Of a stretch of 64,000 nucleotides of DNA, positions 1 through 10,158 are shown piece after piece. The notes beneath the pieces are model-generated. The model ran no database searches. It saw only the letters and a list, made by a program, of their open reading frames with translations, and was not told the DNA's origin. The translations under genes and the position numbers were made by a program. The DNA is taken from positions 62,001-126,000 of the forward strand of contig OY101117.1 in assembly GCA_956465555.1 (NCBI GenBank), written 5' to 3'. Within the stretch, counting starts at the first letter, position 1, and each line of letters begins with the position of its first letter. This DNA is from Nitzschia sp. pyKryTriq1. Its lineage: Eukaryota; Bacillariophyta; Bacillariophyceae; Bacillariales; Bacillariaceae.

Positions 1-355
1 AGTTGTTGTTTTTATTTTTGTGTGCCGCGTCGTGGGAGAGCGAAAAGCAGCATGATGATGCGATCACAACACATCCGTCCCGCGGCGGGGGCCGCGGCCG
101 GGAGACGATTCATACGTACTACAAGTACATCCAGTAGTTGAGACAAGATACATCTGAAGAGCAGGACGGAATCTCTGGATGGATGACCGCTCGGTCTTGA
201 GGCGAGAGAGGACTCGTGACGTAGCTCCGGGTTACCCTTGTCTGCGTGAAAATAAGCCAAAATACGAGGGAAAAACGACCTCTGTGTGATTCAAGGCTAC
301 TGAAACTGGAATAAAGACTACCTTGCGGTCGGCACACCGTCTTGGGTAATTATGG
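1..355. other. Non-coding left edge
   Basis: 316-355 is the probable 3' UTR copy after exon B, similar to 805-852. I see no gene or further repeat unit in 1-315. Confidence 0.5.
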
Positions 356-409
356 TTACAACAAGGAGCAAGAAGCACCATCGCAAATGTAGGTAGACTG
401 GCATGTAAT
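356..409 (-). other. Terminal exon B, diverged second copy of the last exon
   Basis: It follows a CTTTAG acceptor at 410. Phase-0 translation gives 17 residues with Cys at positions 3, 9 and 14 and a TYIC core, then TAA at 358-356. It is preceded on the minus strand by one more microexon (TCC, 570-572, CAG acceptor, GTAAGT donor) and a repeat-type intron at 410-569. It could be an alternative C-terminus reached by skipping exon A, giving a 500-nt intron 573-1072, or a dead duplicate. Confidence 0.5.
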
Positions 410-852
410 CTAAAGGAACCGAGAGATTTGCATTGGAATCACAACAACAACCAGCCACGAGACGGATGAGTGTTTAGCAACGTCCAAGCAATCCCCTGCT
501 CCGTTCGTCCGTCCATTCGAACCGACATGAATAATCCAATCAATGAACTGTATATTGTATGGTACTTACGGACTGCGGAAGGAAAAAAGAGATTTGTATT
601 GGAATAACAACAACAAGGCAGGAGACGCGTGAGTGTTACTACGAGTACTACTACGAGTAGTAAATCAAGCTCTAATCCATTTTAAAGTTGAAGCCATCTT
701 GTTCGGGAACACACTTGGAGGATGGGACGGATAACACATGCTAATGCTAGCATCGTTCCCCGGGCCCTCCAACAACTAATATCTTTCTTTAAACAGAACT
801 GCTCGAACCGGATTAAAGACTGCCTTGCAGTCGGCACACCGTCTTCGGTAAT

Positions 853-909
853 TATACCGCCAAAGTGCATACTCCAGTAATGCAATTGTAGGTAACGTGG
901 CATTTATCC
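853..909 (-). other. Terminal exon A of the microexon gene
   Basis: It follows a CCTTTAG acceptor at 910 and, read in phase 0, encodes 18 residues with Cys at exon positions 3, 9 and 14 and a TYNC core, then TAA at 855-853. Exon B has the same Cys spacing. Downstream on the minus strand (about 852-805) is a segment with a close copy after exon B, probably shared 3' UTR. Confidence 0.6.
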
Positions 910-3900
910 TAAAGGAACCGAGAGATTTGCATTGGAATCAAAACAACAACGAGCAAGGAGACGGGTAAGTGTTTTGCAACGTGTAAGCATTCCCTTGCTC
1001 CTTGTATCCGTTTCATTTGACCCGACTCGACCCGAGACATCCAATCAATGAACGGTATCGTATTGTACTTACAGCCTAAAAGAAGGAACCGAGAGAATTG
1101 CATTCGAATAAAAACATAGAGCAAGGAGACGGGTAAGTGTTTCGCAACGTCAAAGCAATGAACTGTATTGTATTTTACTTACAGACTAAAAGAAGGAACC
1201 GAGAGAATTGCATTCGAATAAAAACATAGAGCAAGGAGACGGGTAAGTGTTTCGCAACGTCAAAGCAATCCCCTGCTCCGTTCGTCAGGAAAGTTTGACC
1301 CGAACTGTATTGTATTCTACTTACATTCTAAAAGGGAAGAAGAGAGATTTGCATTAATACAAACAACGATCCGGGAGACGGTGAGTGTTTCACAAAGTGA
1401 AAGCATTCCCTTGCTCCGTGCATTCGTTCATTTGACTAGACCCAAACCGAAAGTATTGTACTTACAATCTAGGAAAAGAAGATGAGAAATTTTGCATTTG
1501 AATAACAATACCGAGCCAGGAGACGGGTGTGCCTTTCTCCATCCATCCCTTTCATTTGACCCGACCCGACGAGAAACATCCAATCAATGAACCGTATAGT
1601 ATTTTACTTACAAGCTAAAAGAAGGAACCGAGAGAATTGCATTCGAATAAAAACATAGAGCAAGGAGACGGGTAAGTGTTTCGCAACGTCCAAGCAATCC
1701 CCTGTTTTGTGTACATCCGTCCACTTGATCCGATCCGAACCGAAACATTCAATCAATCTCTTATACTTACCACCTAGGGGGAGAAAAAAAGAGATTTGCA
1801 TTCGAAAGAAGGTTAAGTTTTTCGCAAGGTTAAAGCATCCCCCTGCCGCGTCTTGCATCCTCCGTCCATTTGATATGACTAGACCCAAGGGAGGTTATTG
1901 TATTGTACTTACAGACTAAAAGGGCAAGAAGAGAGATTTGCATTTGAATCAGAACAACGATCAAGGAGACTGGTGAGTGCGTCGCAGCGTGAAAGCATTC
2001 CCTTGCTCCGTGCATCCGTTCATTTGACCCGACCCGATCCAAAACATCGGATCGATGAACCGTATCGTATTTTACTTACACCCTAAAAGGGAAAGAAGAG
2101 AGATTTGCATTTGAATAACAACATAGCGCAGGGCGACGGGTGAGTGCGTCGCAGCGTGTAAGCATTCCCTTTCTCCATCCATCCCTTTCATTTGACCCGA
2201 CCCGATCCGAAACATCCAATCAATGAACCGTATTGTATTTTACTTACATCCTAAAAGGAAGAGAAAAGAGAATTGCATTCGAATAACAACATAGAGCAAG
2301 GAGACGGGTAAGTGTTTCGCAACGTCAAAGCAATCCCCTGCTCCGTTCGTCCGTCCATTCGAACCGACATGAATAATCCAATCAATGAACTGTATATTGT
2401 ATGGTACTTACAAACTGCGGAAGGGAAAAAGATATTTGTATTGGAATAACAACAACACGGCAGGAGACGCGTGAGTGTTTGGCAACGTGAAACCATTCCC
2501 TTACTCCGTGCATCCGTTCATTTGACCCGACCCGATCCGAAACATCCATCCAATCAATCAAATGTTATATATTGTACTTACATTCTGAAAGGGAAAGAAG
2601 AGAGATTTGAGTTAGAAAAGCAACAACCAGCCACGAGACGGATGAGTGTTCAGCAACGTCCAAGCAATCCCATCAATGAAGATTATTGTATTGTACTTAC
2701 AATCTAGGAAAAGAAGATGAGAGATTTGCATTTGAATAAAAATACCGAGCCAGGAGACGGGTGAGTTTGTCGCAACGTGTAAGCATTCCCTTGCTCCTTG
2801 TATCCGTTTCATTTGACCCGACCCGACGAGAAACATCCAATCAATGAACTGTATTGTATTTTACTTACAGACTAAAAGAAGGAACCGAGAGAATTGCATT
2901 CGAATAAAAACATAGAGCAAGGAGATGGGTAAGTGTTTCGCAACGTCAAAGCAATCCCCTGCTCCGTTCGTCAGGAAAGTTTGACCCGACTTGAAAAATC
3001 AAATCAATGAACTGTATTGTATTCTACTTACATTCTAAAAGGGAAGAAGAGAGATTTGCATTAATACAAACAACGATCCGGGAGACGCATGAGTGTTTCG
3101 CAAAGTGAAAGCATTCCCTTGCTCCGTGCATTCGTTCATTTGACTAGAGCCAAACCGAAACATTCAATCAATCTCATATACTTACGTTCTAGGGGGAGAA
3201 AAAAAGAGATTTGCATTCGAAAGAAGGTTGAGTTTTTCGCAACGTTAAAGCATCCCCCTGCCGCGTCTTGCATCCTCCGTCCATTTTATATGACTAGACC
3301 CAAGAGAGATTATTGTATTGTACTTACAAGCTAGGAAAAGAAGATGAGAGATTTGCATTTGAATCACAACAATGATCAAGGAGACTGGTGAGTGCGTCGC
3401 AGCGTGAAAGCATTCCCTTGCTCCGTGCATCCGTTCATTTGACCCGACCCGATACGAAACATCGGATCGATGAACCGTATCGTATTGTACTTACATCCTG
3501 AAAGGGAGAGAGGAGAGATTTGAGTTAGAAAAGCAACAACCAGCCAGGAGACGGGTAAGTGTTTGGTAACGTCAAAGTAATCTTCTGATACGTGTATTCT
3601 TCATTCGACAAGACCCGACCTAACCCAAAACATTCAATCAATGAAGTGTATTGTCTTGTTGTACTTACAAGCTTGGACAAGGAAAAGAGAGATTTGCATT
3701 TGAATAACAACAACGATCGAGGAGACGGGTGAGTGTTTTGCAACGTCAAAGTAATCTCCTGCTCCGTTCATCCGTCCATTTGATCCGACACGACCATCTG
3801 ATCAAGGAATTTTATTTTGTACTTACATCCTGTGGGAAGGGCCCGAACGATTTTTATTGTAATGTCAACAACGAACAGGTGTTTCGCAACGAAAGAGAAG

Positions 3901-4426
3901 GAAAAGAGAGATTGGCATTGAAGGGGGGAAAAGAGAGATTTTCATTTTCATCGCAAGAAAGAAAAAGGGGCAAGGCATCGGGTGAGGAGTGTTTTGCAAC
4001 GTCAAAGCATCGCCAATTGGAAGCAGAGCATACTATACGTACGATGCAAGAAATAGGAGGAGGCGGGCATTCCGGGCAAGTCACAACAGGTGCTGCAGTT
4101 GGTTGTGCAGTTGGTTCGCCCTTGCCCTTGCCCTTGCCCGCCTTGGCGCTGAACTTGGGAGTATTGGCACACAGCTTCCTGCTACCACGAGTGTAGACGT
4201 GTTTGTCGTCCTCAAACATCATTTGCTTCAATGCCTGTAGCTCATGCTTCAGCGCTTCGTTTTCATGCTTCAAGGCATCGATGATTGTGCTGTCGTCCGA
4301 CTCCAAAACAAGTTCGGAAGAAGAAGAGGAGAACGATGAAGACACTGGCGATTCTGCCGCAACAACAACAACGACAGAGGACGAGAAAGCCAACGCGAGT
4401 AGGAGTGTGGCGTTAACAACTTTCAT
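853..4426 (-). CDS. Small secreted Cys-rich protein built from 19 consecutive 3-nt microexons (predicted)
   Basis: Predicted spliced gene of 165 residues. Exon 1 is 4426-4043 and encodes 128 residues: a signal peptide (about 1-24), a Ser-rich stretch, a short heptad region (about 48-70, E/L/K rich), a GKGKGKG segment, then a Pro/Cys segment with C117, C120 and C127. It ends in an ATC codon followed by a GTACGTA donor at 4042. Next come nineteen 3-nt exons, each between a pyrimidine-rich AG acceptor and a GTAAGT donor, all phase 0. The terminal exon is 909-853, with C150, C156, C161 and a TAA stop. No known domain is recognised. If exon 1 is read without splicing, the frame stays open to 3854 and yields a tail made of intron repeat. 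That is the annotation a gene finder would give, and I think it is wrong. The start at 4426 was chosen because the signal peptide begins there; the upstream in-frame extension is not convincing. Splicing is inferred, not shown. Confidence 0.7.
1073..3829 (-). other. Array of nineteen 3-nt microexons
   Basis: Each unit reads, on the minus strand, pyrimidine tract, AG, three variable bases, GTAAGT. Microexons in transcript order: GAT 3827-3829; CTT 3669-3671; GAT 3495-3497; CTT 3328-3330; AAC 3186-3188; AAT 3032-3034; TCT 2869-2871; ATT 2701-2703; AAT 2582-2584; TTT 2412-2414; GAT 2248-2250; GGT 2080-2082; TCT 1913-1915; GTG 1771-1773; CTT 1612-1614; ATT 1466-1468; AAT 1325-1327; TCT 1183-1185; GCT 1073-1075. 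They encode DLDLNNSINFDGSVLINSA. All 19 donors are GTAAGT. Acceptors are TAG in 14 cases, CAG in four and AAG once (3672). Introns between microexons are 107-171 nt. The spacing of exactly three bases is kept in every unit although the bases themselves vary. Confidence 0.7.
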
Positions 4427-4615
4427 GGTGTTGTAATGATGCTTGGTGTTAGATTTTCCTTGCTTGTACAGTACCGGTATGGTGCTTCTGCTGATAATAA
4501 TGCGACGAGGAAACAGGGTCGATGGGAAATTGAAAGAGATGCGGTTCGGTATCATCGCCAGAGAAAGCGCGAGGAATTATTTCCAACACGGATGCATCGC
4601 GTATGGTAAAAGTCC

Positions 4616-4800
4616 CATTATTGATAGTAATATTTCTGACCTAATTCTGACGATCGTCAATGCCTTCTTCGGTTTCCGAAATTTACATAAGCCTCAGTAA
4701 AATCGCCGAGTTCTTGTGATGAAGTCGCAGAAGAAACAGTCATTATTGATGGTATTATTTCTGACCTAATTTCGACGATTGTTGATGCCTTCTTGGGGTT
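4616..4800. repeat. Imperfect direct repeat of about 60 bp in a gene-free stretch (4427-5182)
   Basis: Copies lie at about 4616-4675 and 4740-4800. They share ATTATTGAT, ATTTCTGACCTAATT and ATGCCTTCTT blocks. The rest of 4427-5182 holds the 5' flank of the microexon gene and the 3' flank of the dioxygenase-like gene, with no coding signal. Confidence 0.6.
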
Positions 4801-5182
4801 GTTATCCGGAGACGAGGTGTGGAAAGTAACTATTATTTCGTTAAGTAATGCAACCATCCGGCGGCCACGACGATCTAACAGCCATGAACAATGACCGTTC
4901 TAAATGTCAAAATGACCGTATTTTCCAGCTAATTTTTACAGCTACCACGGGTTGCAGTGTGTTAGTAGGGTAGGCAACGGGGCAGATCTAACAGTACGGC
5001 GAGGAAGCAGCCAAACGGAGGTCGGAGCTTCAGGTCTTGGTTTTATTCGTCACCAATCTGTGAGTTCGTACGTAACACTATTTCTTGGTTTGTGGAGTAA
5101 AACGAGTACGTAGGTACATACCAAGACTAACTACCGGTACGTGTAATTACTCTAGTAGTACTACTATTACTACTCTACTAGT

Positions 5183-8100
5183 CTACTCCATGCTCGGTGG
5201 AAGAGGCCGGATTTGATCTACCGGCACGCCAACAGCCGAGTCTCCATCGGCAAAGTCCACGTCGTAACCTCCTCCATTCTCATGAACGTGGACAATGGTC
5301 GCTGGAAACCATCCTGCTGCCGATGATGATTCTTCCTCGTCATCTTCTTGGTCGTCGTCGTTGAAAAAGGCCAGGACTTGTTGACCATGCATGTAGTAGG
5401 ACGAAACCTCTTCTTCTTCATCTTCACCGAGCGAGGGAGATGCCAACGTGCTGCTGCTGCTGCTGCTGGCGTCGTTTTGAGAAGAAGATGCTGATGGTGT
5501 GGTCCGTGTCGTGAACGATGACGATGACGATGACGACTTCATCATAAAATTACTCATCTTGATACTTGTGGTTCGGGCTTTTCCCTTGGGCTTCTTACCG
5601 CGTATCGACAAAGGCTTGATACGAGCCAGAGGGACATTATCTTCAAAGTCGCCACCCGCAAATTTCAAGGAATAGGTCGTGGTCGTTGTCGTCTTTTCCG
5701 CATTCTTCTTCTTCTTTGTAGTACTACTACTACTAGTAGTAGTAGTAGTAGTAGTATGGATCCGATGGATTCGAGCCGGGAACCATTGTCCCTCTCCATC
5801 ATACTGCGCTAGCACTCGGTCACCCTTTGCCAATGGATACGAGGGAGAATCGACCACAAGTGGGGGCGTGGCCGCTACTGCTGCTGCTGCTCCTGCTGCT
5901 GGATCCACCACATACGATGGCAATCGAATGAGCTCGGACGATAAGATTTCATCCGGAATATCATCGTCGTCGTCGTAGTCGATATAGCGAACAGTCACAT
6001 CTCCCAAAGGATGGACCGAGAGGATTTGTACCGTTAGCCATTCCGCATCCTCGTCATCCGCAGTGTCGACATTTTCGACTTGAGCCAAATCACCTTGTAC
6101 CAAACTGTAAAAGGGTCGAAGAGAATCCTTGGGGACGACGTGGGTAGCTCCCATGCCGCCTTCCATGGCATAATCGACACTGACCAGGTCATCATTGATA
6201 GCAATACCGACCGTAGCCTCCCAATACTCGCCACTTTCAAAGTAGGGTGCCATGACTCGATCGCCCTTGCGGACTACACGCAGCGTTGAACCCTTGGCAT
6301 TGCAAAAGATCAATAGGGATGGTGTTTTGGTAGAAACAGGGGATGACGATGCCAGAGTGGTCGGGAGTACATTCTTCTCGGAAAGGACCGAGTAGAGAGA
6401 GGCTGTCATCATCCTGCTCTTGTTGGTGGTGGACGGCTTGGTAGTAACGGTAGCAGTGGTCGCGTTTTCCTCCACTCCCTGGTCGTTTTTTGTGTGGACA
6501 TGCTTTCGATACAGTACCGATTGCCAATCCAAGACGATTTGGGAGGTAAACTTTCGCGCCATGATCGTTTCTCGTTGCCGCCCAAAGCGGGCATCGGCGA
6601 GTACAATCTTGAGATGTTCATCGAGGTGTCCCGTCAGGGAAAGACCACCATGCTTGCTGTTGTTGTTCTTCGTGTTCTTCTTTTTCTTGGCATGGACTTG
6701 ACGTGCGACAAACTCCGTCGCTTCTTCCTTGGTCATGAGACTCCAATATCCTGTTTGCCAATCCTGTTGCAAGAATCGAGGAGTAACACCTTGTACCGGT
6801 TGATTCATGTATGCCTGGATCAACAATGTTGATGTTGATGGTGTTGACGATGGACCGCCGCCACCAAAGGCTTGCAGTGCCTTTTGGAATTCGAGATTAC
6901 CAGGATGATAATCCAAAACATGATTGAAACTGGCAAGATACGGAGCATCGAATCGACTTCCGACCAAGACATCTTGACGGGTCGGAAAGGTAGTTCTGGT
7001 TGCGGTGGTTGCGGCGCCGCCGGTTGGTGTGGGTGGTTCCGGAAAGGGTTGCCGCCACGTATCCCGCATATGAATGCGTCTTCCCAAATACGAGACTTGG
7101 GTGACATAATGCCACAATCCCAGCCAAAACATGGCCGTGACGAGATATCGCACCAATACCTGCTTGACAAAGTATCCCGCTCCACGTTGCGTGACGGCAA
7201 TAATGGTGGTATGAATAATGACATACCATGCCAAGGCGATCCAATGAATTTGATCGGCCAGATCCTTGATGTTGGTAGCGAATTGAATGAGAAAGGATTC
7301 CCATTCCAATTCTTCGTCCTCTTCTTCTTGGGCGAGTTGTTCCAATTTCATCAATTCTCGGTGCTTCTTTTGGAGATTATTGTTATTGGGTTCCTTGTTG
7401 TCATTTTCGGCATTGGCCAATAATAATAAGTCTTTGGGGATGGATCGTCGTCGTCCTTGTAACCATCGAGGTACGTGAAGACTTTCATCGAGAAATTTCA
7501 AAAAGTCGCGCAATTCGTAATGGGAAAAGAAATCTTCGTCATTGGCCAATTGTCGGGCAAAATGTTCCAACCAGGGAATGCCCCATTTCGTGTGGGGCAG
7601 TTTCCAAATCCCCAAGGCCCGAAGCGCGGCAATGGGTTGTGTCATGCGGGTCGCGGCATGTTTCAAATCTTCATACGTATGTCCCCACATGTTCCATCGT
7701 TGATAATAATACGTTCCCAATCCTTGTTGCCGAACATCTCCGTTATTATTTTTCTTCTTCTTCAAGTAGTTGTTGGCATTGTTGTCATGTTCTTGTCGGG
7801 ATACAAATGTGACAATAAACATGACCCGATTCATGATACGATCCTTGTCAATATTTCGTGGACCACGATGCCATATATTTTGATTAAACATCATTCCATC
7901 TCCTTGATACAACAATCCGACATCACGCCCCGTTTGGCCATTGCTCGAGACTTCAAAGGCTTGATGAAAGGGCTGCTCGTCTTCTGTTGTTGTTGCTGTT
8001 GTTGTGGATACTGGAAGACAAATATCGGACAAGTCTTCATTGGCACACCATTGCGTTCCTGGACAGACGGTCGTGGCTCCCATTTTACTGGTCGTATCTT

Positions 8101-9170
8101 GGAGTGCCATAAAGAGCGTATAGGAATGCAAAAAGGTCCTCGAATACAAGAGCGACGAGGCAAAGTAATCGGAATCGGTATGAATGCCTGGTGATGGTGG
8201 AAGAATGGAGAAGTAAATTAGTATTAGTATAGTAGAAGTAGACGTGGAAACGTTCGAAAGTGATGAATGGTGGTGAGAAGCAGCGCAAAAAAGCAAAGCA
8301 ACGCAAAAAAGCAAAGCAAAGCAACGCCAATCCTTCATTTCAAAATAATAACAATATATCATATATCATATCATATCATATATCGTACTACGTACCTTGC
8401 ATTTGAGCTCCATGCAAGGTCGTCAGGGTACTAATTTCGACAATGGCAGGATCCGGTCCGACAATACCTTCCAGAGTCGTTCGTAATACCTCATGGGTTC
8501 CGACTTCTTGGAGGGCACGAGCAATAATCGTTGGATGATCATCGACTCCCAATCCCAACGACAATCGTCCAATATCACCCCAAAACTTTTCATGCCAGGG
8601 CAACTTGTCTTTGATCGCATGCCGTGTCTCGAGATATTCACGTAGTTGATAGGCCGTTTCATTCGATAACAAATTCCGAATCAATACCGCGCCATGAGTC
8701 ATCATGATCTCTCGGGCCTGTTGTTCCGGAGTAGTAGTACTTGTAGTACTAGTACTAGTACTAGTACTACCATCCAGTCGGGCATCGGGAACGATCAAAT
8801 CGTTGCTGTTGCTCGTGGTGATATCACGACCATCGCATTGGCGTCCATAGTACGTCATGTCGGGGATGAAATCGGTATAATATCCGAACGCATCGACGCT
8901 GTTGGGAGAACGACGAAAGGATTCAATCAAGGTTTGCAACGGCCCTACATACAAGGCGTGACTGAACCAAGTGGCGGCCCATACCGTCACCACAATCCAA
9001 AAGGGGAACTCCAACAAGATCCATCGAAGCGTAGACGCAACAGCAGAAGGAGAAGTAGAAGTAGAACCGGTCGACTTGGACTGCTTGGATTGGGAGGCAC
9101 TGCTTCCGCTTCCGTTAGCGCTACTGCTACCGCCAGCAGTGCTGATGGGGCTAGGATCTATTTTCAACAT
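5183..9170 (-). CDS. Membrane-anchored 2-oxoglutarate/Fe(II) dioxygenase-like (PhyH type) protein with Tudor-like C-terminal segments
   Basis: Two exons, 9170-8396 and 8187-5183, with a 208-nt GT-AG intron (8395-8188, donor GTACGT, acceptor CACCAG). The join is in frame and gives 1259 residues. The start at 9170 opens a Ser-rich N-terminus and a transmembrane segment at about 47-75; an upstream in-frame ATG at 9242 is possible. The dioxygenase part resembles phytanoyl-CoA dioxygenases. The splice creates G-I-H-T-D, the likely HxD iron site (H261, D263); the distal His is probably H365 (WHRGPRN), and R375 or R379 may bind 2-oxoglutarate. A second hydrophobic region lies at about 567-625. The C-terminal third has three or four Tudor/SGF29-like segments starting near 893, 950, 1044 and 1189, each with G-D-x-V or similar and a W-x-x-A core. 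The substrate is unknown. The family call is motif-based. Confidence 0.75.
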
Positions 9171-9987
9171 GATGAATGAGTGATACAATGCAAGGGAATG
9201 GAATGGAATGCAATCTAAGGCAATGCGATCGATCGATGACAAAGTGAAGTTGTGACGACTCTTGTGTCTTTTCCCTTCTTGCTATCTACTACTACTAGAG
9301 AGTAGCTAGATGCAAGCAGTGATGAGGATGAGGATGAGGATGCTGTATTTAGCTACCGCTTTATGATGTTTCTTCGTAGGGGTGCTGTTAGTTGGAGATG
9401 CATCATGGCGCTTTTCACGGTCGGTTCTTCGCCGTGTCATGCATGTGCATGTTCGCATTGTTGTTTCATGTATGTATGTTGTGCTCGTACTATTATGCAC
9501 GTGTACTTGTATGTGGTTCGAAAGATTTCCCCTGCCATTCAACGGTCGCGTCACTAGTCACTATGATGTGCGCGATACATACATGTGTGTACATACATAA
9601 CAGTACTGAAGATTCTTCTACTGTACATATCTACCTGCTACCTACCGGTACCAGGTACCCCAGGCGGGGTATGTAACACTGCAAGATCAGAAGCAAAGGA
9701 CGGACCGATGATGACATCACAAAAAGCAAAAAGATCTTTGATTCTTGATGATGATGATCGAGATCCAAAACAACAACGCATCATACAGTACATCATGATC
9801 ACAACATCATTCACGCATCATATCGCGGATCACATCACATCGCATCACATCACATCACATCGCATCCCACCAGACGTCTCAATAAACCCATCCATCCATC
9901 CATCCATCCATCCGCATCCATCCATCCGCATCCATCCATCCGCATCCATCCATCCATCCATCCATCCAACAACACAGCAGCAATACA
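9171..9987. other. Intergenic region with a CATC microsatellite
   Basis: Divergent spacer between the dioxygenase-like gene and the cyclophilin-like gene. About 9889-9969 is an interrupted (CATC)n tract that ends just before the cyclophilin-like ATG and probably lies in its 5' UTR. Short palindromic TACTAGTA-type runs lie near 9285-9300. I see no gene. Confidence 0.6.
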
Positions 9988-10123
9988 ATGTCGCGCACGC
10001 TGACTATTATGGTTCTATCATTGCTGCTTGCTGCCCTGGCGTCGTCGTGGAGTACGTGTAGCGCTTGGACGCCGCCACAACCAACACCACGACCACCACA
10101 ACCACGACCACCACAACCACCAC

Positions 10124-10158
<35 letters not shown>

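Larger units (their letters stand above)
410..4042 (-). repeat. Tandem family of 110-210 bp intron-like repeats
   Basis: About 21 diverged units. On the minus strand each begins GTAAGTAC, then carries a segment like ATTGATTGGATGTTTCGG, a GACGTTGCGAAACACTC(A)CCC segment, an ATTCAAATGCAAATCTCTC segment, and ends with CTTTCCCTTTTAG. Lengths are 213 (first), 155, 171, 164, 139, 151, 160, 165, 116, 167, 161, 165, 164, 139, 156, 143, 138, 139, 107 and 163 nt, plus a unit at 410-569. The first unit (3830-4042) starts with GTACGTA and is the most diverged. The interval 573-852 is not clearly made of these units. There is no dyad-symmetric repeat with unique spacers, so this is not a CRISPR. Confidence 0.85.

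Noticed and set aside
1100-3740. Plus-strand splice donors (GGGTAAGT/GGGTGAGT) in each repeat unit
   Set aside because: They recur because the unit recurs, but there is no matching plus-strand acceptor and coding frame. On the minus strand the same bases are internal intron sequence.
909-3749. Short open frames of 60-94 codons in the repeat region on both strands
   Set aside because: They translate the repeat itself, recur with the unit and have no consistent start or domain.
410-4042. CRISPR array or centromere-like satellite
   Set aside because: Units are 110-210 bp, diverged throughout, with no short conserved repeat and unique spacer. The conserved parts are splice signals and the organism is eukaryotic.
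5679-8330. Plus-strand frames inside the dioxygenase-like gene
   Set aside because: Antisense shadows of a conserved minus-strand protein, with no domain or codon bias of their own.
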